A stretch of 64,000 nt of DNA from Nitrosomonas sp. (GTDB taxonomy: Bacteria > Pseudomonadota > Gammaproteobacteria > Burkholderiales > Nitrosomonadaceae). The stretch is taken from contig JAIETK010000019.1 in assembly GCA_019745325.1 (NCBI GenBank), positions 1-64,000 of the forward strand, given 5' to 3'. A program made the position numbers and the translations under genes. Every line of letters starts with the position of its first letter. Positions within the stretch are counted from its first letter, which is position 1. The notes beneath the pieces were generated by a model. It worked only from the letters and a program-made list of their open reading frames with translations, was not told where the DNA came from and did not search any database. Below, piece by piece: positions 1 to 8,614 of this stretch.

Positions 1-72
1 TTGATATGTCTCGGTTGTTGCGTTCCGTGCGCCTCGCCCTTCATCACGTTCGTTGAATTAATCAGCGCTTCC

Positions 73-1488
73 CTAAAAGCGATAGGATGCTTGAATCGCG
101 TAGAGATTCCAATTTTCCTCGGTGGCTGATGCGACTGGATTATCCAGCCGCGACAGCCACCCGGTTCCGTTCACATGATGAAATTCAGCCCGCAGCATGA
201 ATTCCGGTGTGACATTCCAACGGATGCCGACAGTGATATCCCTGGCAAAACGGCTGTGTTCCAAGCCTTGGCGCAACGGGCTTTGCGCAGCCCACTGACT
301 GCCGTTACGATCCGATCTATCAATAAAGAGTGCATCATACCGCAAAATTCCTTCAATTTTCGGGGTAAAACGATACTCACCCTGGAAATAATAGCTTTCA
401 CCCACGAAATCCAAACCGTTTAGTCCCGGATTTCTGAAATTATTGCCGTATTTAAATGGCCGGATGGCATATTCGGATGTCAATGTCCAACGCTCCGCGT
501 TATATTGAGCCGAGAAAATGATGGGCGTAAATTGCAGCGCTCCCGGTCCCAGCGGATCACGCAACAGATTATTAGGATCGTAGCTCGTGTTCAACCAGAT
601 ACCGCTGATACCCAAGCGCAGCCGCTTATCGTTCGTTTCAAAAATCCCCCGGCCGATGTACCCTACTTCGCGTTCCAGATTGCCTGGCCGAACCGCGCCG
701 AGTAACGAACTCTCGGTATCTTTGTCGTTGACAACTGGTAGTGAGACGCCGAATTGAGTCGAAAGCGTGCCCCAGTTAGATACCGCCAGATCGCTGTATA
801 TCTGTACGGAATCACTGGAGAGTCCCAAATTGCGGGTGCGGTCGAAGTAAATCGATTGCGGCAACAGAATACTGGGGCGCGTAAATGCGACATCCCGGGT
901 TTCATTGTAAAAACCGAAAGGATTTTTAATCCGGCCAACGCGGATGCCGAGCTGATTGGTTTCCTGGGAATATAAGCGATAATCCAATACCGCGTAATCG
1001 AGCCGCGGCATGCCGCTATTGCCTTCGCCAGCGCGCCGGGACAGCACTTGCGCCGATAACTGCAACCGCGGCAAGGGCCGGACGGATGCGTTCAGTCCTG
1101 CTTCAGTGAGACCGAAGCTGCCGCCGTTATCGCTATTGCCAAAAACATTGTTATCCGAAGTCGAAATATACGCTTGGCTGACAAAGCCGTGAATCTGCAA
1201 GTCGCCGGGGAGATCATTGTTACGATAGCGGTCAATGGCCGACCTGATAAATCCAGGTTTTTTCTCCGGTGTTTCCGGTTGAGCGGCTGCCGCGGGTAAT
1301 TCCGTCGCGAGGAATTTTCTGGCAGGTGGATTACTGGCTTCCGGCAGCGATTTCGAATTCGTACTCGTACTTTCCTGTGCCTGTGCGGAAAAAACGGAAA
1401 ACAGCGATAGCATGGCCAATCGCATGATTAGCCGTAATCCTGAACCGATCAGACGGTTACTTAATTTCGAGCACATTAACATTTTCAT
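73..1488 (-). CDS. Outer-membrane porin-like beta-barrel protein
   Basis: Predicted secreted outer-membrane protein of 471 aa. The open frame extends upstream to 1545, but the start at 1488 is chosen because GGAAAG lies 9 nt before this ATG and a signal peptide follows directly (hydrophobic run ending in FSAQAQ). A Pro/Ala-rich linker comes next, then a long stretch of alternating polar/aromatic segments ending in Phe (YRF), the usual C-terminal signature of a beta-barrel. The segment VGRIKNPFGFYNETRDVAF resembles porins described next to phosphate-binding-like proteins. Its 5' end overlaps the 3' end of the upstream PstS-like gene by 32 nt, so the two are probably translated together. Substrate unknown; the barrel assignment is inference from sequence pattern. 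Confidence 0.7.
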   Translation of the reverse strand: MKMLMCSKLSNRLIGSGLRLIMRLAMLSLFSVFSAQAQESTSTNSKSLPEASNPPARKFLATELPAAAAQPETPEKKPGFIRSAIDRYRNNDLPGDLQIHGFVSQAYISTSDNNVFGNSDNGGSFGLTEAGLNASVRPLPRLQLSAQVLSRRAGEGNSGMPRLDYAVLDYRLYSQETNQLGIRVGRIKNPFGFYNETRDVAFTRPSILLPQSIYFDRTRNLGLSSDSVQIYSDLAVSNWGTLSTQFGVSLPVVNDKDTESSLLGAVRPGNLEREVGYIGRGIFETNDKRLRLGISGIWLNTSYDPNNLLRDPLGPGALQFTPIIFSAQYNAERWTLTSEYAIRPFKYGNNFRNPGLNGLDFVGESYYFQGEYRFTPKIEGILRYDALFIDRSDRNGSQWAAQSPLRQGLEHSRFARDITVGIRWNVTPEFMLRAEFHHVNGTGWLSRLDNPVASATEENWNLYAIQASYRF

Positions 1489-1942
1489 TGATATTTGCTT
1501 TCCATAAATAACCGATTGCTCCGGGGGTACTGGCAATTTTGGCAAGCATTTCCTCGTTTGAGCTGACTTTTGTCGGAGCTTGGCCAGTGCCTGAGAAAAC
1601 CAATCGATCCCAGGTGGATCTCAATTGATAAGGAAAAACGTTTAATTTTTCCTTGGAGAAGATTTGGTGTAATTCGTCATCATCGGATAACACAAAAACC
1701 CGGATTTTAGTTCCGTCAGACCAGGTCTTTAAGCGCATGCTGAAAATTGAGCGCAGTGAATTAACCGTGAGGATTTTTTCGTTTACGCTGGGATTGGCGA
1801 CAATTTCGTATGGGTTTTCCGCTCGGACTCCGGTATCCATGCACCAAAGGTATAAAGTCAAAGCCAGGCATAGGCTTGCTTTAGCCTTTAACCGAAAATA
1901 ACTGGATAGTTGGCTTCGTATCGATGAATGAAATAAATTCAA
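1457..1942 (-). CDS. Small PstS-like periplasmic substrate-binding protein
   Basis: 161 aa with an N-terminal hydrophobic segment (LCLALTLYLWC) ending near VRAENP, which looks like a signal peptide. The mature part (VNEKILTVNSLRSIFSMRLKTWSDG and later STPGAIGYLW) matches the short phosphate ABC-transporter substrate-binding-like family: the 'IF.gr...W.dG' and 'pGaIGY' motifs are typical of PstS-like proteins. It is about half the length of true PstS and has no permease or ATPase genes beside it, so a role as a stand-alone binding or sensory protein paired with the downstream porin is more likely than classical phosphate import. Function is inferred from family resemblance. Confidence 0.65.
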   Translation of the reverse strand: MNLFHSSIRSQLSSYFRLKAKASLCLALTLYLWCMDTGVRAENPYEIVANPSVNEKILTVNSLRSIFSMRLKTWSDGTKIRVFVLSDDDELHQIFSKEKLNVFPYQLRSTWDRLVFSGTGQAPTKVSSNEEMLAKIASTPGAIGYLWKANINENVNVLEIK

Positions 1943-1976
1943 GGAACAGATTCCCGGTTCAGAGTTATTCCATTAA

Positions 1977-2747
1977 TTAGTTAATACGTATCAAACTGTA
2001 AGCGCCGCGATCGGTTACGACTTCCCAGGCATCGCGATGCTCGTTGTACATTTTCTCGAGGATATCTTCTACTTTTGCATAATAAGGCCGGCGTATGCCA
2101 TGATAATCGATTGGCGGTCCGATTGGATTAAAATCCAAACCGTAAAAACCCATTAGCTTATTCACTGCAGGCTCAGTGACTATTAACCAATGCCTAATAT
2201 TATATTTGACCGACATGCGCATCACGCCGGACATCAGCACCAATCCAATAGTCAATCCAGAGCGGCGATCCGATGACCGGCGGTCTTGCGTGCTTCTTTT
2301 TTCGCTGGAGGCTTCGGTTGTTTCTTTACGGCGGTCTTCCCTGCGCCGCTCGTCTCTACGCCGGTCGAATTGACTCTTGATTAGGAAACGGGAAATTTCA
2401 GCAGTTTGCTGGCGTGGTAATGCTTTGATATCGCAAAGCATGGGGTCAGTTTGACTGTACAACTCGACGGGTAGAGGTTTTTCAGGTTTTGACAAAGCAG
2501 GCAGAATCAACCGCGCCGTACCGATAAAATCCCCGCTAGGCCGGTGGCGCAAAAGCACATGGCAGGAATGACTGTCGTAGTTGTCTCTTTCCTTTTCATC
2601 CGGACAATGTGCGGGATCAAATCCGGGTAAACGTTGCTCTATGCACAATACCTGATAACGGATTCTGTAAACATGTTCAAGCAATTCGGCTGTATCTGCG
2701 ATAACAATCTCAAAAAACTTCTGAAAATTTTGATACAAGTCGTTCAT
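1977..2747 (-). CDS. PEP-CTERM/exosortase system-associated acyltransferase
   Basis: 256 aa, matching the exosortase-associated acyltransferase family (GNAT fold, related to LuxI-type autoinducer synthases). Visible family features are the N-terminal VYRIRYQVLCIEQRLPGF segment, the FIGTARLILP strand and the later SRFLIKSQF block. An AGGTGA Shine-Dalgarno lies upstream of the ATG. Between the two conserved halves (about residues 128-165) sits a strongly charged insertion built on repeated DRRxxxRR units, likely a flexible surface loop. It probably works with the decarboxylase and ligase just upstream in making a lipid or signal linked to the exosortase/EPS system; the acyl donor is unknown. 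Confidence 0.8.
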   Translation of the reverse strand: MNDLYQNFQKFFEIVIADTAELLEHVYRIRYQVLCIEQRLPGFDPAHCPDEKERDNYDSHSCHVLLRHRPSGDFIGTARLILPALSKPEKPLPVELYSQTDPMLCDIKALPRQQTAEISRFLIKSQFDRRRDERRREDRRKETTEASSEKRSTQDRRSSDRRSGLTIGLVLMSGVMRMSVKYNIRHWLIVTEPAVNKLMGFYGLDFNPIGPPIDYHGIRRPYYAKVEDILEKMYNEHRDAWEVVTDRGAYSLIRIN

Positions 2748-3084
2748 AGAATCACCTAATTAAACAAGTAAGTCATACTCTTTTTTCACTCACGCTGGAA
2801 ATCGGAAACTTTGGCTTGAAAGCAAGCGTGAAAATGGTAAACCGCCGCTACGTCATCCCATCAGTGAAAAAGCACAGAATCTCCAGTGTATTTCCTTTTT
2901 TTCGGTTATGCGAAACAAAGCTTTTTCATTCAATAAGTAATATTTATTGGATCTATCAATCATTTAAGTATATTTAAAGCGAATATTCAACTGATCTTTA
3001 TTATTTAGCTTAAAAATTGCAGCATACTTAAAGACTTGTGCACAATAAACAACATTGACGCAGTGATTGATGCAACGCGGGGAA
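2748..3084. other. AT-rich intergenic region without a gene
   Basis: 337 bp between the acyltransferase start and the decarboxylase stop. No convincing ORF, RNA gene or strong terminator was seen. The AT-rich part around 2930-3030 could hold the acyltransferase promoter, which reads leftward, but no clear -35/-10 pair stands out. Confidence 0.4.
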
Positions 3085-4323
3085 TCAAACCAAGACTTCG
3101 GCCGGTTCGGGGTGCCCCAGAAAGGCAACGGGGCTGGCGCTCAATCCGTAGGCGCCGGATTGCAACACGACCACCAGATCACCCGCCGAAGCCTTCGCCA
3201 TGGATAATTGTTCAGCCAAGACATCCAATGGCGTGCAAAGCGGGCCGGTTACCGAAACGATTTCGCGCTCATGGCCGTGTACTTTATTTCCGATCAATAC
3301 CGGATAGTTTTTGCGGATGACCTGACCGAAGTTGCCGGAAGCAGCCAGATGATGGTGCATCCCGCCATCCGTTATGAGGAAGACTTGCCCGCGCGATAGC
3401 TTTCTTTCCAGCACGCGGCACACATAAATCCCCGCTTCGGTAACCAGATAGCGTCCCAGCTCCAGTGCCACCGCAGCCTCCGGCAATTGCCGCCGGACTT
3501 GTTGCATCAGGATGTGCAGATGATCGCCGACAGCCGCGATATCCAGCGGCTGTTCTCCCGGGAAATAGGGCACACCGAAGCCGCCGCCGATATTCAGCAG
3601 CCGCACGGGCGATGGCGCGTGCCGAGCCAATTCAATTGCTAGCTGAATGGCTTGTTCTTGGGCTTGTTGAATGGCGGCGGCGTTTAAGTTCTGCGAACCG
3701 CTGAAGATATGAAATCCAACGAAATCCAAGTTTAGCGAACTAATTTCCCTGAGTACGCCGGGGATTTGCTCCGCATCGATTCCAAAAGGCTTGGCGCCGC
3801 CGCCCATTTTCATGCCCGCGGCCTTGAGCTCGAAATCCGGGTTGACGCGGATTGCCACTGCCGGTGTGATACCCATCGCTGCTCCTTGCTGCGCGATGGT
3901 TTCCAATTCTTGTTGGGATTCGACGTTGAGCACAATACCGGCGGCGATCGCGCTTTGAAGCTCGTACGCTTTCTTTCCAGGCCCGGCAAAACTGATTTTG
4001 CCGGGATCGATCCCCGTATCGAGTGCAATTTTCATTTCTCCGGCCGATGCGACATCCAGGCCATCGGTCAATCCCGCCAAAAGCTGCACCACAGCCGGCA
4101 TTGGGTTCGCTTTGACGGCATAATGCAGCAGGATCTCCGGCGGCAGATGCCGGCGCAGCAAAGCCACCCGCTCGGTGATTTTTTGCCGGTCGTAGGCATA
4201 AAACGGTGTGGAGCCGACGCGCTGCGCCAGGCGGGTCAACGGCATGCCGCCGATTTGCAGGCAGTCATCGTGCACGGCGAATTGCGTCAGTGGCGCATGT
4301 TGCGGAAGCTGGCGGTTCATCAT
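3085..4323 (-). CDS. PLP-dependent decarboxylase, exosortase A system-associated
   Basis: 412 aa fold-type III PLP enzyme of the diaminopimelate/ornithine decarboxylase family, in the exosortase-A-associated branch. The PLP-lysine motif is in HYAVKANPMPAVVQLL (about residue 68), the Gly-rich phosphate-binding loop is LLNIGGGFGVPY (about residue 245), and GRYLVTEAG and a downstream catalytic-Cys region (VTGPLCTPLDVL) are present. Full length for the family. Its ATG overlaps the stop of the upstream ligase by 4 nt, so the two form a coupled pair: the ligase would activate an acid and the decarboxylase would act on an amino-acid substrate. The exact substrate is not known. Confidence 0.85.
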   Translation of the reverse strand: MMNRQLPQHAPLTQFAVHDDCLQIGGMPLTRLAQRVGSTPFYAYDRQKITERVALLRRHLPPEILLHYAVKANPMPAVVQLLAGLTDGLDVASAGEMKIALDTGIDPGKISFAGPGKKAYELQSAIAAGIVLNVESQQELETIAQQGAAMGITPAVAIRVNPDFELKAAGMKMGGGAKPFGIDAEQIPGVLREISSLNLDFVGFHIFSGSQNLNAAAIQQAQEQAIQLAIELARHAPSPVRLLNIGGGFGVPYFPGEQPLDIAAVGDHLHILMQQVRRQLPEAAVALELGRYLVTEAGIYVCRVLERKLSRGQVFLITDGGMHHHLAASGNFGQVIRKNYPVLIGNKVHGHEREIVSVTGPLCTPLDVLAEQLSMAKASAGDLVVVLQSGAYGLSASPVAFLGHPEPAEVLV

Positions 4324-5894
4324 TGAGAGCCTTCAAATAGCTGTTGCAATTGCCGGGATAAATACTTGCGGTCGACTTTGCCGTTTGGGTTTCTGGGCAG
4401 GCAGTGTTCGCGGATCTCGATATGACTGGGCAGCATATAAGCCGGTAAATGTTGTTTACAGGCATTCAACAGCATATCCGCATCGATCCGGGAATCGTCC
4501 TTGAGGGTAACAATCGCGGCAATTGCCTGGCCCAGGGCGGGGTGCGGAATGCCACAGGCAACCGCTTCCGCGACGTATCCGGTGGCATAAATCACTTCTT
4601 CGATTTCCGTCGGGCTGACGCGATAACCGGATGTCTTGATCATTTCATCGCGACGTTCAATGAAATACAGATAGCCATCCGCATCCATGCGCACGGTATC
4701 GCCGGACCAAGCGGCAATTTCCGGGATCGTCAAGCCGCTGTGTTGCGACTTTAGCGGCTTAAAGCATGCAGCGGTTTTTTCCGCATCGTTCCAGTAACCC
4801 ATCGCGACCAGCGCGCCGCGATGAACGAGTTCTCCGGGTTCGCCGGGTGCGCACGGCGTTCCGTCTTCGCGCAGTACCAATACCTCGGCATTCGGGATCG
4901 CTTTGCCGATCGAATCGGGACGCCGGTCAAGCTCTTGCGGTTGCAGGTAGGTGGAGCGGAAAGCTTCGGTGAAGCCGTACATCAAAAAGATGTACGTTTT
5001 TGGTAGGGCGGTGCGCAAGCGATCCAATGCCGGACGCGGCAAAGTACCGCCGGAGCTGGTGATGTAGCGCAACGACGATGCTTTGCCCCAGTCCAGTTGC
5101 GCCAGTTGCGCCCATAGCGGAGGAACTGCTGCGATACCGGTGACCTGTTGTTCGTCGACGGCGCGGATGATGTCACGCGGCAATAGATAATTCATCAGAA
5201 TATTGGCAGCGCCGGCATAGAATGCAGTCGTCAGTTGACTTAATCCATAATCGAAGCTCAGCGGCAGCACGGTCAAAATCCGGTCATCCGCCCGGTTTTG
5301 CAGATACCGCGTGACGCTTTCGGCGCCTGCCATGAGATTGCGATGCGATAGCACCACGCCTTTGGGCTTGCCGGTACTGCCGGAAGTATAAATGATCGCC
5401 GCCATGTCGCTGTCGATAGTTGCCGGAGATGGTTTAATCCCATTAAGCGCCTGCCAATCAACAATCGCAACGCCCGGAATGACCGGAAATTCGCCGTTGC
5501 TGTCCGTGACTACAATCGTATGCAGGTCGCGGCATGACACCAATTCCTGCTGCAGCAGCTTGAGCCGTTCCAGCGATGTCACCAGAATCCGCACATTGCA
5601 ATCGGTCAGGATATGACGGACTTGCTCCGGCTTCAATACCGGATTGACCGGCACAAAGACACTCCCAGCGGCGGACGCCGCGAATAAAGCAATGACCGCT
5701 TCGAAACGCTTTTCCAGATAAACGGCGGCCCGTTCGCCGCGCGCCAAACCGAGCGCCTGAAATCCGCCGGCTTTGGCTGCGACTTCTCCAGCCAATGTTT
5801 CATAGCGCATCCATTGATTTTGATAGGACAACGCGGCCGCATCCGGTGAGCGTTCAGCGGCTGAAAAAATCAAGTTATGGATTAAACCGGTCAT
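4320..5894 (-). CDS. Acyl-CoA ligase (AMP-forming), exosortase A system-associated
   Basis: 524 aa ANL-superfamily adenylating enzyme. The P-loop-like motif IIYTSGSTGKPKGVVLSHRN lies at about residues 168-187, the A5 motif MYGFTEAFRSTYL near 305, the GEL..RG segment near 350, the hinge SGDTVRMDADGYLYFIERRD near 395 and the catalytic lysine segment NPNGKVDRKYL near the C-terminus. Full length and intact. It is the first gene of the overlapping ligase-decarboxylase pair and belongs to the group found near exosortase/EPS loci, although no exosortase gene is within this window. It likely activates a carboxylic acid for transfer; substrate unknown. Confidence 0.87.
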   Translation of the reverse strand: MTGLIHNLIFSAAERSPDAAALSYQNQWMRYETLAGEVAAKAGGFQALGLARGERAAVYLEKRFEAVIALFAASAAGSVFVPVNPVLKPEQVRHILTDCNVRILVTSLERLKLLQQELVSCRDLHTIVVTDSNGEFPVIPGVAIVDWQALNGIKPSPATIDSDMAAIIYTSGSTGKPKGVVLSHRNLMAGAESVTRYLQNRADDRILTVLPLSFDYGLSQLTTAFYAGAANILMNYLLPRDIIRAVDEQQVTGIAAVPPLWAQLAQLDWGKASSLRYITSSGGTLPRPALDRLRTALPKTYIFLMYGFTEAFRSTYLQPQELDRRPDSIGKAIPNAEVLVLREDGTPCAPGEPGELVHRGALVAMGYWNDAEKTAACFKPLKSQHSGLTIPEIAAWSGDTVRMDADGYLYFIERRDEMIKTSGYRVSPTEIEEVIYATGYVAEAVACGIPHPALGQAIAAIVTLKDDSRIDADMLLNACKQHLPAYMLPSHIEIREHCLPRNPNGKVDRKYLSRQLQQLFEGSQ

Positions 5895-6088
5895 GGGTTG
5901 ACTGCTTCATCGGATGTTCATATTTGAACATTGGGTTAAATTGCTCGCATTATAATCATGTTTAGCAATCCGCTTCGACTATCGTTTGCCAGTGGATCAA
6001 AGTCAGGCAAAGCGAACACGGCTTTTATAGAATCGCGTAAACTATGCTTCCCGTATTTATTCGCTATTAAATAATCGATTTAACAATC
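5895..6088. promoter_or_regulatory. Divergent promoter region, ligase and gltX
   Basis: The 194-bp gap separates two divergently read genes. On the + strand a TTGAAC (5926-5931) and a perfect TATAAT (5951-5956) are spaced 19 bp, a weak candidate promoter for gltX. A small palindrome GTTCATATTTGAAC (5918-5931) overlaps its -35 region and could be an operator. Confidence 0.35.
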
Positions 6089-7483
6089 ATGAAGGTACGC
6101 ACACGTTTCGCTCCCAGCCCCACCGGTTATCTCCACATCGGCGGCGCACGCACCGCGCTTTTTTCCTGGGCGTATGCCCGCAAACATGGCGGAGAATTCA
6201 TTCTGCGCATCGAAGATACCGATCTGGAACGTTCGACGCAGCAGTCGATACAAGCGATTCTGGATGGTATGGAATGGCTGGGACTGGATTACGACGAAGG
6301 GCCGTTTTACCAGATGCAGCGGTTGGCGCGTTACCACGAGGTTGCCGAGCAATTATTGAAAAATAACCAGGCTTATTATTGCTACGCCAGCAAAGAAGAG
6401 TTGGAACAAATGCGCGAGCAGCAGTTGGCCGCCGGTTTGAAGCCGCGCTACGACGGCCGCTGGCGCGATAGCAAAAAAACACCGCCCGCCGGCGTGAAAC
6501 CGGTGATCCGTTTCAAGAACCCGCTGGATGGTTATGTATCGTTCAACGATCAGATCAAGGGAAAAATCACCGTTGCCAACAGCGAACTCGATGATCTGGT
6601 GCTGCTGCGCGGCGACGGCGTGCCGACCTACAACTTCAGCGTGGTCATCGACGATCTGGACATGAACATCACCCACGTCATTCGCGGCGATGATCACGTC
6701 AACAATACCCCGCGCCAGATCAATATTCTCAAGGCCTTGGGCGCTACGCTGCCGGAATACGCGCATGTGCCGATGATTTTGGGCGCCAACGGCGAACGTT
6801 TGTCGAAACGGCATGGCGCGGTGTCGGTGATGCAATACCGCGACGACGGTTATCTGCCGGAAGCGTTGCTGAATTACCTGGCGAGGCTAGGGTGGTCACA
6901 CGGCGATGAGGAAATTTTCAGCCGCGAGCAACTGGTCGAATGGTTCGATTTGTCGGCGATCAGCCGCTCCCCGGCTAAGTTCAATCCGGAAAAACTGCAC
7001 TGGATCAACCAGCAATATCTCAAAACCGCCGATAACGCCCGTCTGGCTGATCTGGTGGTGCCTTTTCTCGCCAAGGATAACTGCCTGCTGAATGGCGGCC
7101 CGGATCTGACGCAAGTCGTCGATTTGCTCAAGGAGCGCGTCAATACCATCGAGGAATTGGCCGATGCCGCGGTGTATTTTTACCGCCCGCTGGAACCCGC
7201 CGAGGAACTGAAAGCGCAGCATTTGACCGCGGACGCCAAGCCGATCGTAACCGGATTGATGGAAACCTTCAAGCAAATCGAATGGACGCGCGAAGCGATT
7301 CATCAGGAAATTAAAAACGCCGCCAAAGCGCACGACGTGAAATTGCCGAAAATCGCGATGCCGTTGCGGGTGATGGTTACCGGCGAAGTGCACACGCCGT
7401 CGATCGATGCGGTACTGGCATTGCTTGGACGCGAGGAAACGCTGACCCGCATGAACAATCAACTCGGCAATTTCCCCGGTTGA
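6089..7483 (+). CDS. gltX: Glutamyl-tRNA synthetase
   Basis: 464 aa class I aminoacyl-tRNA synthetase that charges tRNA-Glu. The N-terminus RTRFAPSPTGYLHIGGARTA contains the HIGH-type ATP motif. ILRIEDTDLERS follows, the KMSKS-type loop is LSKRHG (about residue 238), and an alpha-helical anticodon-binding C-terminal domain ends the protein. Length is normal for bacterial GltX. The cognate tRNA-Glu gene lies 175 bp downstream, a satisfying proximity, but the tRNA pair has its own promoter starting inside the last bases after gltX. Confidence 0.97.
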   Translation: MKVRTRFAPSPTGYLHIGGARTALFSWAYARKHGGEFILRIEDTDLERSTQQSIQAILDGMEWLGLDYDEGPFYQMQRLARYHEVAEQLLKNNQAYYCYASKEELEQMREQQLAAGLKPRYDGRWRDSKKTPPAGVKPVIRFKNPLDGYVSFNDQIKGKITVANSELDDLVLLRGDGVPTYNFSVVIDDLDMNITHVIRGDDHVNNTPRQINILKALGATLPEYAHVPMILGANGERLSKRHGAVSVMQYRDDGYLPEALLNYLARLGWSHGDEEIFSREQLVEWFDLSAISRSPAKFNPEKLHWINQQYLKTADNARLADLVVPFLAKDNCLLNGGPDLTQVVDLLKERVNTIEELADAAVYFYRPLEPAEELKAQHLTADAKPIVTGLMETFKQIEWTREAIHQEIKNAAKAHDVKLPKIAMPLRVMVTGEVHTPSIDAVLALLGREETLTRMNNQLGNFPG

Positions 7484-7490
7484 TCTTTGC

Positions 7491-7519
7491 TTTACAAGCC
7501 ATCATCGCATCAGTATAAT
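7491..7519 (+). promoter_or_regulatory. Promoter of the tRNA-Ala/tRNA-Glu operon
   Basis: TTTACA (7491-7496), a 17-bp spacer and a perfect TATAAT (7514-7519), placed about 18 bp before the first tRNA base. Position and quality fit a strong sigma-70 tRNA promoter. Confidence 0.75.
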
Positions 7520-7536
7520 CCACGTTCCTTTGATCA

Positions 7537-7612
<76 letters not shown>

Positions 7613-7657
7613 GTTTCTTACTGTGGATTAAGCGACGCTGTAACGACATATTACATG

Positions 7658-7733
7658 GTCCCCATCGTCTAGAGGCCTAGGACATCGCCCTTTCACGGCG
7701 GTAACACGAGTTCGAATCTCGTTGGGGACGCCA
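7658..7733 (+). tRNA. tRNA-Glu (TTC)
   Basis: 76 nt. The acceptor stem GTCCCCA/TGGGGAC is perfect, the anticodon loop CTTTCAC gives TTC, the T-loop is GTTCGAATC and CCA is encoded. It is co-transcribed with tRNA-Ala, 45 bp apart. Confidence 0.95.
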
Positions 7734-7741
7734 ATAGAAAC

Positions 7742-7775
7742 AACAGGTTATGAAAGAATCGACCTGTTTTATTTT
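7742..7775 (+). terminator. Rho-independent terminator after the tRNA pair
   Basis: AACAGGT (7742-7748) pairs with ACCTGTT (7762-7768) across a 13-nt loop, followed by a T-rich tail. Modest stem, right position. Confidence 0.55.
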
Positions 7776-7937
7776 CGATACTCAATCTGCGCAAAACTCA
7801 TTGAAGCGAATCTTTCGTAGCTGCTGGCTTTTAACTCGAAAAAACACGTTTTTCTAAGTCAAAGTATTTTTCCTGTTGGTGTTTTCCGTGAGAGCAGGCA
7901 CGAATTAGTCAGATTGCCATTTTCTTTCTTCTGTTAT

Positions 7938-8612
7938 TTAAAAATCCTGTTGTAACAACGCGCCATTTTTCAGTAACCAAGCTTTTGCTTTGTCTGTTTT
8001 GGTAATCTGTGCGCGAACAATATTCCAGAAAAGTGCTGAGTGATCCGGTTCGATTAAGTGAGCCAGTTCGTGCACGATCACATAATCGATGACGAATAGA
8101 GGCGCTTTGATCAATCGCCAATTGATAAGAACATTATCATGCGGAGTACACGATCCCCAGCGATATTTACCTTTGCCGAGCTTGGCTTCTTTATAGATCA
8201 CATCGAGTCTTTGGGCATGGACTGGCACTCTCGGGAGAATTTTTGTCCCCGCTTTTTTTATGAACCATGCTTGAAAAGCTTTTGTTTTATCGATCAGTCT
8301 GCGTGGCACGATGAATTTCTGCTCAAAACGTATCTCATCGTCCGAATCAGTGAATTCGATGCGATAGTATCTTCCAAGGTATGGCGCCGATTCGCCCGAT
8401 ACCATTTCTTTACCGGGCGGGTGAGGCAGAAGGAAGTTTTTCTGTGCATGGCGGGTTTTTTCATAGAGCCAAAGTTTGCGGGACTCGATAGCCTGGTGAA
8501 TTGCCTCCTGCGATGTCCCCAGCGGTGCAGTTACCACAATCGAGCGATCGCGCTCCGCCGTCAGCATAAGCGTTTTGCGGCGGGAAAAGATGATTTTGTA
8601 ATCAGTTTCCAT
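7938..8612 (-). CDS. YgjP/SprT-like M48 family zinc metallopeptidase
   Basis: 224 aa from the ATG at 8612, the frame's only ATG near the start; it follows the hsdR stop by 2 nt. The zinc-binding HExxH motif is in YVIVHELAHLIEPDHS (about residue 180), with the conserved WGSC segment (KYRWGSCTPHDN) before it, both typical of the YgjP-like (DUF45) family. Such peptidases are repeatedly found at the 3' end of type I restriction operons; here tight spacing to hsdR supports co-transcription. Their role in these operons is not established; restriction control or HsdR turnover is a guess. Confidence 0.8.
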   Translation of the reverse strand: METDYKIIFSRRKTLMLTAERDRSIVVTAPLGTSQEAIHQAIESRKLWLYEKTRHAQKNFLLPHPPGKEMVSGESAPYLGRYYRIEFTDSDDEIRFEQKFIVPRRLIDKTKAFQAWFIKKAGTKILPRVPVHAQRLDVIYKEAKLGKGKYRWGSCTPHDNVLINWRLIKAPLFVIDYVIVHELAHLIEPDHSALFWNIVRAQITKTDKAKAWLLKNGALLQQDF

Positions 8613-8614
8613 GC

